A DNA stretch of 64,000 nucleotides from contig CM065802.1 of the NCBI GenBank assembly GCA_033398695.1, positions 141,098,096 to 141,162,095 of the forward strand. The letters run 5' to 3'. Position 1 is the first letter of the stretch, and each line of letters begins with the position of its first letter. The position numbers and the translations under genes were made by a program. Source of the stretch: Orobanche coerulescens (lineage: Eukaryota; Streptophyta; Magnoliopsida; Lamiales; Orobanchaceae). Positions 10,600-21,936 of the stretch are shown here, one piece after another. The notes beneath the pieces were generated by a model, which saw only the letters and a list, made by a program, of their open reading frames with translations, did not search any database and was not told where the DNA came from.

Positions 10600-10987
10600 G
10601 GTACTTGTACTAGCATCGTTATGCTAACCCCTTCGGGGGTGAACATTTGTTTATGTTCAGGATCCAGGAGAGCGGGGAAACAACCACTAGAGCTGCATGA
10701 CGACGAGGGTGCAGAGTGATGTTCCGGCCGCGTTTATTATCTGTTGTTGGTTATTTTAATAAGTACTCGAGTACGTCGTAATTTGTGATGTTTGGATTTT
10801 AGTGATGTATTAATATTCTTCATTTGGATATTTGTATTTTCGGTATTGAACCAGAACTGTCGTATTTTATTTCAGTGATTTCATAATTTGGTATCTGTCA
10901 TTATTTTTTCATTTATTTAGCCTTGTAAATTCTTATGTAAAGGATTTACGGCACTGTAATATTCCTGAATATATCGGGGGTGTTACA
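10600..10987 (+). other. Structured U5 module of element A
   Basis: Hairpin 1 pairs TAGCAT (10611-10616) with ATGCTA (10621-10626). Hairpin 2 is ACCCC-TTCG-GGGGT (10627-10640). An acceptor-like TTCAG ends at 10660. The palindrome AGTACTCGAGTAC follows near 10763. The terminal hairpin pairs GCC..GTAAAT (10920-10930) with ATTTAC-GGC (10944-10952). All parts recur in elements B to E. Confidence 0.55.
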
Positions 10988-11082
10988 GTTTCCTTGTATC
11001 GTACATTCGATTCTTGATTTGTGATTATTTTTTCTTCTCGTACTTACCATCGTATGGCTTTTGCTACTTATTTAACATCAGT

Positions 11083-12185
11083 ATGGATGCTGGAAGAGGC
11101 CATGGTCGTGGTCGTGGACGCGGCCGGGGATGTGGGGCAACCGGTGAGGCGGCCACGTCGCATTCTTCGGGAGCCGGCAGTACTGGTGACCATCATAGCC
11201 ATGCTTCAACTCAAGATGGCACCGACCTTGGTGTTGCAGCTGTTATGCAACAAATGGTGAACCAAATGGCGGCGATAGCCCAGGGGTTCAAAATCCGAAT
11301 CCGGCGCATGCTGCTCGGGACGGAGCAGACCGTTGGCTTCAGGATGTCATCAAGATGCATCCTCCTCAGTTTTCGGGAGCCTCAGACCCGATTGGCTGAG
11401 AGGGGTGGATCAAGGAGATATCCAAGATTTTTATTGCCACCAACTGTCCCGAGGACCGTAAGGTCCCTATTGCCCAGTATTTTCTCACTGGGGATGCTAC
11501 TGACTGGTGGGAGGCCGTTGAGCCCAGGGACCGCGCTGCTACATGGGAGGAGCTTAAGGACCTGATGGAGACCGAATATTACCTGTGGCCGGTCAAACAG
11601 GCTCGAGTCCATGCTTTCTTTGACGCTCAGCCTCGGGATATTCCTATTTTACAGGTTATTGCTGATTTTAACCGGGAGTTGGGCTTCGTGAAGGCCCAGG
11701 TTAGAGAGGAGAGCGACAAGATCTTCCACTTCTCCAGGCGGATGAAATTGTCGATTCGTGACTACATGTCTGGGCTCATCTGCACTACCTTGAAGGATTA
11801 TCAGAGTAGAACCCTTGCTTACGATATGTCTGTGACGGCTAGTGAAGCGGCTCGCGAGAGTAAGAAGCAGAAGTCCGCCGGTAGTTTTTCGGGCCACAAG
11901 GGTGGGGGTCAGCAGAAATCCCAGTCTGCTAATTTTTCCGCCGGTGGTGGTCTAGTTCGTTCTACTGGGGGTTCCCGTGGAACTACCAGTGCTCCTTCCC
12001 GTGATGTGAAGTGATTTAACTGTGGCCGACCGGGCCACGTCAGTAGTATTTGTCCGAACCCCTTGCTGACACGTAATCGGTGTGGCCAGCCGGGCCATAA
12101 GGCTGCTTTTTGTGAGGAGAGAGAGAGAGAATTCTTGGTGCCCAGGCTTCCATTCCAGCGCCTAGGGAACCAAGTGTGAATCAAG
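11083..12185 (+). pseudogene. Element B gag (frameshifted, stops)
   Basis: Begins MDAGRGHGRGRGRGRG, an RG-rich start also found in E. A one-base loss near 11285 shifts the frame. The capsid-like part (DVIKMHPPQFSG, IAQYFLTGDATDWWEA, FHFSRRMKLSIRDYMSG) follows with a TGA at 11397-11399. The first Cys codon of the first CCHC knuckle is a TGA (12012-12014), after which FNCGRPGHVSSIC and CGQPGHKAAFC can still be read. A (GA)n run near 12117-12130 causes another shift. Confidence 0.75.
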
Positions 12186-13690
12186 GATCGTTTGCTTCTC
12201 AGTCTCCGCCGAGTGCTAATCGAGGGATGGGTTGGGGTCAGCCCGCTAGAGGGGGAGCTTCCAGTGTCGGCTCCGCCCACCCTCGTGTTTATGAGATAAG
12301 GAGGGCCGATGATCCAGCTGCCACCGTAGCCACATGTACCGTTCATATTCATTCTCATCCTGTCAGTGTGCTTTTCGATTCTAGTGCTACGCATTCGTTC
12401 ATATCTCTGGAGTGTGTGTGCCGTTTGGGTCTCGACTGTTTGACGCATTGTGAGCCTTTCATCGTTAAGCTTCCTAGCAGTGATAGGATCGTTGGCGATC
12501 AGGAGGTTCGAGACTGTTCTGTGTCTATTTGCGAGAGGGCTTGGCTCTCTAATCTTATTGTCGTGGGAATTGAGGGTGAGGATTTGATTCTTGGGGATGA
12601 TTGGCTCGAGCGGCATGCTGCGATCATGAACTACCACACGAGAATCATCACTATGTTAGCCGAAGACGGCACCGAGCACTCGTTCACAGGGCGAAAGAGG
12701 GGAAACCAGAAGTTTGTTATTAACGCTTTGAAGGCGATGAGACTCCTGCGGAATGGGTGTACTGGTTATCGGTGCTACGCCTTGAAGGCGGAGAGTGGTG
12801 GAGTCGAGCTTTCATCTACTCCAGTTGTTAGTGAGTTTTTTGACGTTTTTCTTGATGAGTTACCGGGTTTGCCACCGGACCGTGAGGTAGAGTTTGCTAT
12901 CGAATTAGAGCCGGGTGCGGCTCTAATTTCGAAGGCGCCGTATCGCATGGCACCTTCCGAGATGGCCGAGTTGAAGAAGCAGTTGAGTGAGCTTCTTGAG
13001 TTAGGGTATATTCGACCGAGCGCTTCGCCTTGGGGCGCACCGGTTCTATTTGTGCGGAAGAAGGATGGTTCACTGCGTTTGTGTATCGACTATCGCGAAC
13101 TAAACAAGGTGACCATCAAGAACAAGTATCCTTTGCCTAGGATTGATGACTTGTTCGATCAGTTGCAGGGAGTTGCGGTATTATCAAAGATCGACTTGAG
13201 GTCGGGGTACTATCAGCTTCGGGTGAAGGAGTCCGATGTTCCGAAAACAGCTTTTCGGACGAGATACGAAAACTATGAGTTTGTAGTTATGCCTTTCGGG
13301 TTAACTAACGCGCCGACGGTGTTCATACAGTTGATGAACAAGGTCTTTATTGAGTATTTGGATAAGTGTGTCGTCGTCTTCATTGACGATATCCTTATTT
13401 ATTCGAGGAATGAGGTGGAGTACGCGCATCACCTGTGAGTGGTGTTAGACATTTTGAGGACCGAGCAACTCTATGCAAAGTTCTCGAAATGTGAGTTCTA
13501 GCTGAAGGAGATGATGTTTCTAGGTCACGTAATTTCAGCTGAGGGAGTTCGTGTGGATCCGCAGAAGATCGAGGCAGTGTTGGATTGGGTACCGCCTAAG
13601 AACGTGAAGGAGGTCCGTAGTTTCTTGGGATTGGCTGGCCACTATCGTAGATTCGTCTAGGGTTTCTCGAAACTAGCTCGGCCACTTATA
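12176..13690 (+). pseudogene. Element B protease and reverse transcriptase (inactive)
   Basis: The protease motif reads DSSA where A, C and E have D(S/T)GA, so the glycine of the catalytic triplet is lost. RT is otherwise conserved ([34 protein letters not shown]). Stops interrupt it at 13436-13438 (TGA), 13499-13501 (TAG for the Trp in CEFW) and 13658-13660 (TAG for Glu). Confidence 0.8.
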
Positions 13691-13693
13691 CAG

Positions 13694-14900
13694 TTGCTCC
13701 AAAAATCGGAGACGTTCGTCTGGAATGACGAGAGGCAGGCGAGTTTTGAGGAGCTGAAGAGGCGTTTAACTTCAGCCCCAGTGTTAGCGTTGTCGTGTGG
13801 CAACGAGGGTTTTGTTGTTTATAGTGATGCTTCGGCCAGGGTCTCGGGTGCATATTTATGTAGCACGGCAAGACCATTGTGTACGCATCGAGACAGTTGA
13901 GGCCGTATGAGCTCAACTACCCTACTCACGATTTGGAGTTAGCGGCAATTGTCTTTGCGCTCAAGATTTGGCGTCACTATCTGTTTGGCTCCGCATGTCA
14001 GATTTTTACCGATCATAAAAGTCTGAAGTATATATTTACTCAGCGGGAGTTGAATATGAGGCAGAGGAGGTGGTTGGAGTTGATTAAGGATTATGACCTC
14101 GAAATCCTTTATCATCCGAGCAAGGCGAACATCGTGGCCGACGCCTTGAGTCGGAAACCGATTGCGTTGAGGACAATTGAGATCCTTACGTCTCAATCTG
14201 AGCTTCAGCGGGTCTTGATAGAGTTGGATGTTGAGATTTTATTGCCAGGAGCGGTCGAACAACTTTGCGCTTTAGAGATTTCGTCGTCGTTGGTCGATGA
14301 AATTAAACTAAAGCAATTAGAGGATCCGATGATTTCTCAGATTCGTGAAAATGTTCTCAAGGGGAAGTCTCCCGGATTTGTGATTCACGAGGATGGTGTG
14401 TTGAGATTTCAGAGTCGGATCTGTGTACCGAACGACTTGGAATTGAGGCAGAGTATTTTGCGAGAGGCCCACGCTACGCCTTACTCTGTTCATCCTGGAT
14501 CGAGTAAGATGTACAAAGACCTGAAGAGGAATTTTTGGTGGAATGACATGAAGAAGGAGGTCGCATGGTTTGTAGCGAGATGTTTGACTTGTTAGCAGGT
14601 CAAAATCGAGCATCAGTGACCGTCTGGGTTATTACAGTCGCTTTCCGTCCCGGAATGAAAATGAGAAGATATTTCGATGGACTACATCACGAGTTTGCCG
14701 AGATCAAGATCGGGCATGAACATGGTTTGGGTGATTTTGGATCGTCTGACCAAGTCGGCACATTTTCTGGGCATCAAGGATACTTGCGGTCCGGAAAAGC
14801 TGGCTCGGGTGTTTATTTCGCAGATTGTGAGACTGCACGGTACTCCGAAGTCTATTGTTTCGGATCGGGATAGTCGTTTCGTATCGCACTTTTGGTAGGT
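13694..14900 (+). pseudogene. Element B RNase H and integrase N-terminal half (decayed)
   Basis: RNase H starts in one frame (VYSDAS at about 13820) and shifts near 13840-13880. It resumes with [20 protein letters not shown], through [10 protein letters not shown] and ADALSRK, to the integrase HHCC domain ending CLTC, where TAG replaces the next Gln (14593-14595). Further damage: TGA at 14617-14619, a shift before the integrase core ([10 protein letters not shown]), and TAG at 14896-14898. Confidence 0.75.
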
Positions 14901-14901
14901 A

Positions 14902-15720
14902 GTGCATAAGGCGTTGGGTACTCGTTTGCGTCTGAGTATTTCTTTTCACCCTCAGTCGGATGGGCAGTCGGAGCGCACTATCCAGAAATTTGAGGATATG
15001 TTACGCGCTTGTGCTCTCGATTGGAGCAGAAACTGGGAAGAGCATTTACCGTTGATCGAATTCACGTACAACAATAGTTGGCTCGCGTCGATTTGGATGG
15101 CACCATATGAGGCGCTTTATGGGCGGCGATGTCGATCACCGATTTGTTGGAATGAGGCATCTGATTTGGTTTGGACCGAACCGGATATCGTTATGGAGAC
15201 GAGGCGGAAGGTGGAATTGATTCGAGAGAGGATGTTGACTGCTCAGAGTCGACAGAAGTCATATGATGATGTTCATCATAGACCTTTGGAATTCGAGGTG
15301 GGGGACCACGTTTTGCTAAAGGTGTCGTCGACGAAGATGGTTTTCCACTTCGGGAAGAAGGGAAAGTTGAGCCCGAGGTTTATTGGGCCCTTTGAGGTTC
15401 TCGAGAGAGTAGGCGAGTTGGCCTACCAGTTGGCATTACCTCCGGCCTTGAGTCACGTTCATAGTGTTTTCCATGTTTCCCAGTTGAGGAAATACATCCC
15501 GGATCCTAGTCACGTAATCGATTATGGTGAGATTGATATCGCCGAGGATATTACCTTCGAGGAGCACCCCTTGAAGATTTTGGAGCATCGTGAGAAGCGG
15601 CTGAGGCATAAGACCATTCCCTTGGTCAAAGTGCAGTGGTCGAGGCATGGTGTCAAGGAGGCAACTTGGGAAACCGAGGATAGCATGCGTGCTAGGTACC
15701 TCGAGTTGTTTGTTTCTTAA
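14902..15720 (+). pseudogene. Element B integrase C-terminal half and chromodomain
   Basis: Contains the catalytic-Glu region (DGQSERTIQ), [10 protein letters not shown], the GPF motif ([16 protein letters not shown]), [16 protein letters not shown] and a chromodomain ([28 protein letters not shown]), ending with TAA at 15718-15720. This last part is open for 272 codons. Confidence 0.8.
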
Positions 15721-15755
15721 GTTTCGGGACGAAACTTATTTTTAGAGGGGTAGAA
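15719..15755 (+). promoter_or_regulatory. 3' hairpin and polypurine tract of element B
   Basis: AAGTTTCGGGACGAAACTT (15719-15737) forms an 8-bp stem with loop GGA and overlaps the pol stop codon. AGAGGGGTAGAA directly precedes the LTR. Confidence 0.7.
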
Positions 15756-16282
15756 TGTAATATCTGCGTTTTTCCTTTCCCGATATTCTCATTTTGGGTG
15801 TATTTTTTGTTTTAGAGACACACTTGTAACCGTTTCGACATTTTGAATCTATTTTATTCGTGGAGTTTCTCCATTTGGACGAGTTTCGGAGATGTTTTGA
15901 TATTATTCCGTCTTATGTCATGTACTATTGTATGGACGTTCGATTCTCGTAGAACCCATTCGATTTTGTAATTTCCTTGGTTGCACGAGTTCGTATGGTT
16001 GAGTTATTCGTGTTGTGAGTTTCGGTTTATTGATCCGACGTCGTATCATGTTTTTCGGACGTCTGGGCCATTTTATAATTTGCTATAAGTTTAGGGAATT
16101 TTACTTTCCTTGTCGTTTCTCGGATTCCTCGGTAGTCGGAATTGTATTTCTCCTGCAACTTTCAGCTTCGCCGTCGTGAATATTTCGTATCTATGCGTTG
16201 GGTTCTGTCCTTGTGTTGCGTTACATTTTCGGACCGCCCGGTGCAGCTAACTTTGTTCAGCAGTGTTGAACTGCTGCATGCA

Positions 16283-16630
16283 TAACGTGCGTTATGCATG
16301 CTTCTTAGCGTGCGCTATCGATACCCACATAACGTATGTTATACCCTTGTGGTAACGTACGTTATGGCCCTCAGTATTTTGGACAGTGAGTCTGCCCGGA
16401 TTTGGTCGAATCCTTACGTACGTAAACATGCTGGTGTTACGTATGTAAGACCTCCTTGTAGCGTACGCTAGCTGTCTGATGTAGCGTACGCTAGCAGCAT
16501 CAGCGAGTTGGGCAGATTGTTCTGCCGAGCCATTACGCACGCTAACACATGTATGTAACGTACGTAATGAGCATAACGTACGTTAACCGCTGCATGTTAA
16601 CGTACGTAATATGAAGTCAGGTTTTATAAA
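16283..16630 (+). promoter_or_regulatory. Palindrome array and TATA box in the LTR of B
   Basis: About a dozen CpG palindromes (ATAACGTGCGTTAT, TAGCGTACGCTA, GTTACGTATGTAAG, TAACGTACGTTA) lie directly upstream of TATAAA at 16625. The array occupies the place of those in the LTRs of A, C and E. Confidence 0.6.
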
Positions 16631-17509
16631 CCTGAGTTGACCTTGCATTCGCGACATTCTTCTTTCTCTTCCCTTCCGTCCGCAGCGAGAGTTTTAGAGA
16701 GTTTTTGAGCGATTCTTCAAGTTTTGCCCGTGGAAATTCTTGGGAGATCGAGTATTGTCTTCTTAGTGTGATTTATCATCGTCATAATCGTCTTCCTCCG
16801 TCCGAATCAAGGTAAATCTTCTAAGAACCCTACTTTTGGGTAAATTGGGGGGTTTTGATTTTATTGTTTTATTCGTTCCGTGTTATTGATTAATTTATGA
16901 TGAATATGATTAATCTTGTTGGTACTCTTGTTTTCCCTATGGATTCATGGTATATTTCGTGGTGGTATTTGCGTGATCGAGAGGGTTTGGTTGTGGTCCG
17001 CCCTTGTTGTTGTTCTTGCACGAATATACATGAATCGTAGGCGGGTTTTCGGGTGTATTCCATTTCCGTATTCGTTTAGAAATGGTTGTGATTGTATTCT
17101 TCAAATCGTTAGGTTCGATTTCCCCGGTTCCTAACGGTCATGTTTGATTCTTCCTTTTCCGTTCGTGTCACCGTCTTTTGATCGAGGCAAGTACCCTTAT
17201 GAACTTACAATCTTAACATGGTAGTATTGCATGAGTAACGCGTGTGTGTGTGTATGCTTACTACGGGTTAGATCCGACGAGGTCTCTGTAGGGGTCCACA
17301 GAGGTGTGGGTCCACGAGTTGCTTTTAACCACTACCGGTTAGATCCGATGGGGTCTCGGTAGGGGTCCACAGAGGCGTGGGTGTGCAGTTAATTGCGGTG
17401 CATTTTGTAAATGTGTTTTGGATTATGGCATTTCCAGAAATGTGTGTTTCAACCGATGTTTTCATTACTGCATGCATTGACTATATGTGTAAGGTGTAAG
17501 TTGTTCATT

Positions 17510-17959
17510 TGGTTACTTGTACTAGCGTAATTGGTAACCCCTTTGGGGACCCGTTTTGGGGAAATTCATTTTATGAATTTCAGGTCAGGTTCATCGAGAC
17601 GATCGGGCGCTGGACTAGTACGCGGATGATGGCCGGGCGTGATGATTGTGCATGTGTGTGTTTTTATGGTTTTCTTTCCTTTGATGCGTTTATCCATTTG
17701 TAAACTAATAGAAGTACTCGAGTACTTAGGAGCTTTGGTTTGTCCGGATTGTAATGTTTGTCTATTATGTTTGTGTTGGATGATTGTGTTGGGTTTGACC
17801 GGTTGAACCGGGTGGATTATTTTGTTTTGTGTCTTTATGACGAGGTGTTATTATGTTGATTCCGCAAGTTGATGAGTATGTTTGGTCGTTTAGCCTGGTG
17901 GGTCCCAAGTAGGGATCCACGGCGTTGTAATATACCTTGAATATCTTGGGGGTGTTACA
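17510..17959 (+). other. Structured U5 module of element B
   Basis: Hairpin CCCC-TTT-GGGG (17538-17548), acceptor-like CAG (17581-17583), and a terminal hairpin in which GCC..GTGGGTCC (17893-17905) pairs with GGATCCAC-GGC (17913-17923), including one G-T pair. The position matches A, C, D and E while the stem sequence differs. Confidence 0.5.
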
Positions 17960-18261
17960 TTTACTATCCACGGAGTACCATTATCCGCCACTTGACCGGA
18001 CAAACACAATGGAGTATTAATTCACAATATCGGGGTCCTTAAGAAGAACCTTTTCTACCTCAAAAGATTTTAATTCCAAATATGGCTTTAACCGTTGACC
18101 ATTTAAATATTACTATTTTTTGGATTTTCAATTTCTACAGCTCCGTGAGGATAGACCGTACGAATAATAAATGGACCAGACCATCGTGAACGCAACTTTC
18201 CTGGAAATAATAACAAACGAGAGTTAAAAAAAAGGACTTTTTGACCAGGATAAAAAGTTTT
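17960..18261 (-). pseudogene. Element G integrase C-terminal region (frameshifted)
   Basis: In a shifted minus-strand frame the words [13 protein letters not shown] and HGAVEIENP can be read, the GPF-type C-terminal domain of Athila integrases. It ends at the junction with element B. Confidence 0.6.
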
Positions 18262-18948
18262 TCACAAGATGTGGTTATCATGAAAAAATTTCATTTTGTC
18301 CTTATATTTCCTTGCACAATCGTAAGCATCATTTTTGATTTCTTCCAATTCATTTAGTTGAAGTTTTCTATGAATTACAGCTAAGTTTAATGATAAATTT
18401 AATCGTTTTATGGCCCAGTATGCTCTATGTTCTAATTCAACAGGCAAATGACATGGTTTTCCAAAGACAAGCCTAAATGGAGACATTCCGATGGGAGTTT
18501 TAAAAGCAGTACGGTAAGCCCATAATGCATCATTCAATCGCAAAGACCAATCTTTCCTTGTAAGATTAATAGTTTTTTCAAGAATATGTTTGATTTCTCT
18601 GTTTGAAATTTCAACTTGTCCACTTGTTTGAGGGTGATAAGGAGTAGCAACTTTATGTGTAACACCATATTTTTTAAATAAATGATTCAAACATTGGTTA
18701 CATAAATATTTTCCTCCATCACTTATAATTGCTCGTGGTGTTCCAAATCTGGAAAAAATATTTTCTTTTAAATTTTTTACCACGACTTTGTGGTCTTTTG
18801 TTTTGCAAGCAATTGCTTCTACACATTTTGAAACATAATCGACGGCCACAAGGATGTAAAGATTTCCAAAATAAATTGGAAAATGTCCCATAAAATCTAT
18901 GCCCCAAACATCAAATATTTCAATAATTAAAATTCGGTTTAAAGGCAT
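18262..18948 (-). CDS. Element G integrase core
   Basis: 229-codon open frame. The three acidic residues are readable: the Asp in VDYVSK, the Asp in RAIISDGG and the Glu in [11 protein letters not shown]. The region ending in [18 protein letters not shown] is characteristic of Athila/Tat integrases. The true polyprotein continues upstream (19196-18948), so the Met at 18948 is not a real start. The Trp expected after VSK is Cys here. Confidence 0.8.
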   Translation of the reverse strand: MPLNRILIIEIFDVWGIDFMGHFPIYFGNLYILVAVDYVSKCVEAIACKTKDHKVVVKNLKENIFSRFGTPRAIISDGGKYLCNQCLNHLFKKYGVTHKVATPYHPQTSGQVEISNREIKHILEKTINLTRKDWSLRLNDALWAYRTAFKTPIGMSPFRLVFGKPCHLPVELEHRAYWAIKRLNLSLNLAVIHRKLQLNELEEIKNDAYDCARKYKDKMKFFHDNHIL

Positions 18949-19200
18949 TATATTTCTTTTAGAAATTCGACGTAATCTTTGACATCTATCACATGTGCTG
19001 CAATATGAATGTGTATCTTTAAAAAGTGTTGGCCAAGAAAAACCACATTGCAGAATTTTAGCAGTTGTTTTCTTTGAATTAAAATGACCTCCACGTGCAT
19101 GATCATGACAAAAGGCAATGATATTTTATTGTTCATGTTCAGGCACACATCTCCTAATGATTTGATCAGTACAATATTTGAACAAGTATGGATCATCCCA
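18949..19200 (-). pseudogene. Element G integrase zinc-binding domain (frameshifted)
   Basis: Across frames on the minus strand one reads [13 protein letters not shown] residues, then [12 protein letters not shown] and CDRCQRLR, the HHCC domain preceding the core. Confidence 0.6.
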
Positions 19201-19590
19201 AAAGAATTTTTTTACTTCGTTTAAAAATTTTGTTTTATCTTGATTATTCCAATGAGATGGCATGTTACCAGTGACAAGGTAATTGACAATGTCTGCATAC
19301 CAAGGTATGTGAGAAACAGACATGAGTTGTTCATCAGGGAAAGTTTCATTATTGAAGATTCTTTATCAGTAAAATTCACGATTAGCCTAGATAAATGATC
19401 AGCAACAACATTTTCAGAACCTTTTTTATCTCGAATTTCTAAGTCAAACTCTTGTAACAATAGAATCCAACGGATCAAGCGAGGTTTAGCATCTTTCTTA
19501 GAAAGAAGATATTTTAATGCAGCATGATCGGAGTAAAAATCAAGTAAGGCCGAAATTTGTCTAAGGCAAAAATAACTGCAAACAATTATT
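19201..19590 (-). pseudogene. Element G RNase H tail and linker
   Basis: Minus-strand frames give [21 protein letters not shown] followed by [10 protein letters not shown], the end of RNase H, and then the linker [18 protein letters not shown] typical of Athila pol. Small indels separate the frames. Confidence 0.7.
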
Positions 19591-20203
19591 TTTCAGTTGT
19601 AGAGTAATTTAATTGGGCATCATTTAGAGTTCTACTTGCATAATATATTACATTTGGTAATTTATTTTCTCTTTGACCCAATACTACACCGACGACATAG
19701 TTGGACGTATCACACATTATTTCAAAAGGAAGATTCCAGTTTGGAGATTTGATGATAGGTGTAGAGCTCAACATAGATTTGAGTGTCTTAAAAGCTTTTA
19801 GACAATGATCATCAAATACGAAAGGTGTGTATTTTGAAAGTAAATTACATAATGGCCTTGAGATTTTGCTAAAATCTTTGATGAATCGACGGTAAAAACC
19901 AGCATGGCCTAAGAATGACCGAATTTCTTTAATCGTTCGTGGGGGTGGAAAACTGGATATTAAGTCAACTTTAGATTTGTCCACCTCAATTCCTTTTTCA
20001 GAAATCACATGTCCTAAGACAATTCCTTTTTTAACCATAAAATGACATTTTTCCCAGTTTAGGACAAGATTTTTCTCCTTACACCTAACCAACACTTGGG
20101 TTAAGTGGTGTAAACATTCATCAAAGCTAGACCCGAATACAGAAAAATCATCCATAAAAATTTCTAAAAACCGCTCAACCATGTCAGAGAAAATGCTCAT
20201 CAT
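19586..20203 (-). CDS. Element G reverse transcriptase C-terminal part and RNase H start
   Basis: Contains [20 protein letters not shown] with the catalytic MDD, then [38 protein letters not shown], and RNase H beginning [17 protein letters not shown] with its first Asp. It overlaps the preceding RT fragment by 4 bases in another frame, so a frameshift lies next to the palm domain. Confidence 0.8.
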   Translation of the reverse strand: MMSIFSDMVERFLEIFMDDFSVFGSSFDECLHHLTQVLVRCKEKNLVLNWEKCHFMVKKGIVLGHVISEKGIEVDKSKVDLISSFPPPRTIKEIRSFLGHAGFYRRFIKDFSKISRPLCNLLSKYTPFVFDDHCLKAFKTLKSMLSSTPIIKSPNWNLPFEIMCDTSNYVVGVVLGQRENKLPNVIYYASRTLNDAQLNYSTTEK

Positions 20204-20640
20204 ACACCGCTGAAAAGTAGCAGGTGGTAAGCAACAGTGCCGAAAGGACAGGTAAAAGTGATTTTTTCTTGATCTTCAGGAGCAATGGGAATTTGGATAT
20301 AGCCTGAATATCCATCAAGAAAACAATAATAAGCATGACCGGCTAACCTTTCAAGAATTTGATCAATAAAAGGATGTGGAAAGTGATCTTTTCTTATAAC
20401 AGAGTTTAATTTTCTGTAATCAATACAGACTCTCCATCCAGTTTGAATTCTGGTTGGAACAAGTTCATTTTCTTCATTCGTGATTACAGTTATGCCAGAT
20501 TTCTTTGGAACTATATAAACAAGACTAACCCAAGAGCTGTCATAAATAGGGTAGATGATCCCTACATCTAAGAGTTTGATTATTTCAGCTCTTACAACTT
20601 CTTTCAAATTAGAATTTAGTCTTCTTTGAAATTATCGGGA
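20200..20640 (-). CDS. Element G reverse transcriptase N-terminal part
   Basis: Reads VVRAEIIKLLDVGIIYPIYDS, then VYIVPKKSGITVI, WRVCIDYRKLN, PHPFIDQILERLAGH and FLDGYSGYIQIPIAPEDQEKT-like. The last is the palm with the first catalytic Asp. The frame shifts at 20200-20203. Confidence 0.8.
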
Positions 20641-20856
20641 TGTTTTCGCATTTTGTTCAAGGTGAATTCGATGCATGCATATAGAAGGACTAATACCTTT
20701 AATATCGGAGATGGTCCAGCCTATTGCTTCTTTATGTTCTTTAAGGACATTGATTAATTTATCTTCTTGTTCTTCATCTAAATCAGATGTTATGATGATA
20801 GGCAGGGTTTCTGATGGTCCTAAAAATACATTTAGAGACTCTGGTAATGGATTGAG
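20641..20856 (-). pseudogene. Element G linker between protease and RT
   Basis: Broken minus-strand frames. A HRIHLEQ-like stretch and the GWTISDIKGI-type motif (about 20690-20725 on the plus strand) match the Athila region just before RT. Confidence 0.5.
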
Positions 20857-21472
20857 CTATATCTTTGAATCTTCAATAGGTACTTCTTTATTCATTTGAC
20901 TCTCAAGTGGTCCAGTTTTAGCTTTCCATTTATCATTATCTAATAATGGTATAAACTCTATTAAAGAATTCACTTCATTAATTGAACTGTCGATGTCAAA
21001 ATCTGAGCTAAAATGAGCAAGACATCTTTCAAAAAGATCATCATCATCTATTTTTGGAAAGAAATAAGGACTCATACTCTCTATCATATTTACCTCACAT
21101 AAATCATCATAATCATCATGTTGTTGAGAAATGTTAAACATATTTAATTCAACAGTCGTATTTCCAAAAGAAAATTTTATGATGCCATTTCTACAGTTAA
21201 TTAATACATTTGTAGTAGCTAAAAATGGCCTTCCTAAAATGACAGGGATTTGATCTTGTATTCTCAACAGGTTCAGTGTCTAGGACTATAAAATCAACAG
21301 GAAAGTAGAATTTATCTACTTGAATCAGAACATCCTCAACGATTACTCGAGGTATTTTTATAGATCTATCAGCTAGTTGGAGTATCACATATGTTGATTT
21401 TAGCTCCCCTAATCCAAGTTGTGTATAAACAGAATATGGTAATAAATTCACACTAGCTCCTAAATCAAGCAA
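20857..21472 (-). pseudogene. Element G aspartic protease region
   Basis: Two overlapping minus-strand frames. The first (21472-21197) starts LDLGASVNLLPYSVY with the DLGA active site used by Athila-type proteases and continues to FPVDFIVLDTEP. The second (21267-20857) has IPVILGRPFLATTNVLI, the second conserved protease segment, then an acidic linker. A shift near 21250 separates them. Confidence 0.8.
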
Positions 21473-21936
21473 GGCTCGTTTAATGATGTGATCTCCAATG
21501 ACACAAGATATTGTAGGACTACCAGGATCTTTATATTTAACAGGAGTTTTATTTTAGATTATTGAACTAACATGTTCAGCTAAAAATGCCTTTCTTGTAA
21601 CATTTGTTCTTCTTTTTACAGTGCAAAGATCTTTCAAGAACTTAGAATAAGCAGACACTTGTTTAATAGCATCAAGGAATGGAATATTTATTCGAACTTG
21701 TTTAAATATTTATAATATATCTTTGTATTTCGCACTTTTATCTTTTGGAATTAGTCTTTCAGGAAATGGAGCTTTTGGAACATAAGGCTTTTGTTTTTCC
21801 TTAGAATCTTTTGGTTTTGAAACTTGTGGTTCATTTGATTTTTCTTCCGGATCATAGCTAGGCTTTTGTATTTATTTTCCACTTCCAAGGGTAGTTATGG
21901 ACTGAACTTCTGCATTAGAAGAGTTTACTTCATATT
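21473..21936 (-). pseudogene. Element G gag C-terminus, left of the copia insertion
   Basis: Minus-strand patches with a Lys/Pro-rich linker, FLKDLCTVKR-like residues and an ISSIIGDHIIK-like approach to the protease. Stops interrupt it. The frame was cut from the rest of gag by the insertion of F at 21936. Confidence 0.6.
21932..21936. other. Target-site duplication ATATT of copia element F (left copy)
   Basis: ATATT precedes the LTR start at 21937 and is repeated at 31109-31113 after the LTR end at 31108. Five bases is the expected length. Confidence 0.85.

Larger units (their letters stand above)
1..10987 (+). mobile_element. Tekay-like Ty3/gypsy chromovirus, element A (5' end outside window)
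   Basis: The segment reads gag zinc knuckles, protease, RT, RNase H, integrase, chromodomain, polypurine tract, 3' LTR on the plus strand, the gypsy order. The C-terminal chromodomain and close similarity to elements B, C and E place it with chromoviruses, most likely Tekay/Del. The 5' LTR and the first part of gag lie left of the window. The 3' LTR is split by a CACTA element. Sequence to the right (from 10988) is the leader of element B, so A was inserted into B; the right-hand 5-bp target copy would be GTTTC (10988-10992), with its partner out of view. Several frameshifts and stops show that A is not functional. Confidence 0.85.
3972..10987 (+). repeat. 3' LTR of element A, split by a CACTA transposon
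   Basis: The LTR begins TGTAATATCC next to the polypurine tract and ends TGTTACA at 10981-10987. Without the CACTA element and its extra target copy the LTR is about 2.37 kb, like the 2.35-2.42 kb LTRs of element C. Inside are two palindrome arrays, a TATA box (4371-4378), a GT donor-like site (4609), a GC donor-like site AAG|GCAAG (10256), a double hairpin (10611-10640), an acceptor-like TTCAG ending at 10660, and a terminal hairpin (10920-10952). The match of these parts to element C on both sides of the CACTA shows that both pieces are one LTR. Confidence 0.8.
10988..17959 (+). mobile_element. Tekay-like Ty3/gypsy chromovirus, element B (5' end displaced, decayed)
   Basis: Starts inside the leader just before gag (compare element E upstream of 54145) and runs through gag, pol, chromodomain and a 3' LTR ending TGTTACA at 17953-17959. 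Its 5' LTR and primer site must lie left of element A, which was inserted into the leader. Many stops and frameshifts mark it as old. It belongs to the same subfamily as E. The right-hand target copy would be TTTAC (17960-17964); the left one is out of view. Confidence 0.85.
15756..17959 (+). repeat. 3' LTR of element B (2204 bp)
   Basis: TGTAATATCT...TGTTACA. It contains a palindrome array (16283-16615), TATAAA (16625-16630), donor-like AAG|GTAAAT (16812), GAG|GCAAGT (17187), an about 75-bp tandem repeat of the GGTTAGATCCGA..GGGGTCCACAGAGG type (17265-17385), a CCCC/GGGG hairpin (17538-17548), an acceptor-like TTTCAG ending 17583, the palindrome AGTACTCGAGTACT near 17714, and a terminal hairpin (17893-17923). 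Confidence 0.8.

Noticed and set aside
16283..16620. CRISPR-like repeat array
   Set aside because: Palindromes are 10-14 bp with irregular spacing in a plant LTR, with no cas genes.
17960..18261. Env-like gene of element G
   Set aside because: Athila-like elements often have one after integrase, but the sequence ends at the B insertion before any such frame.
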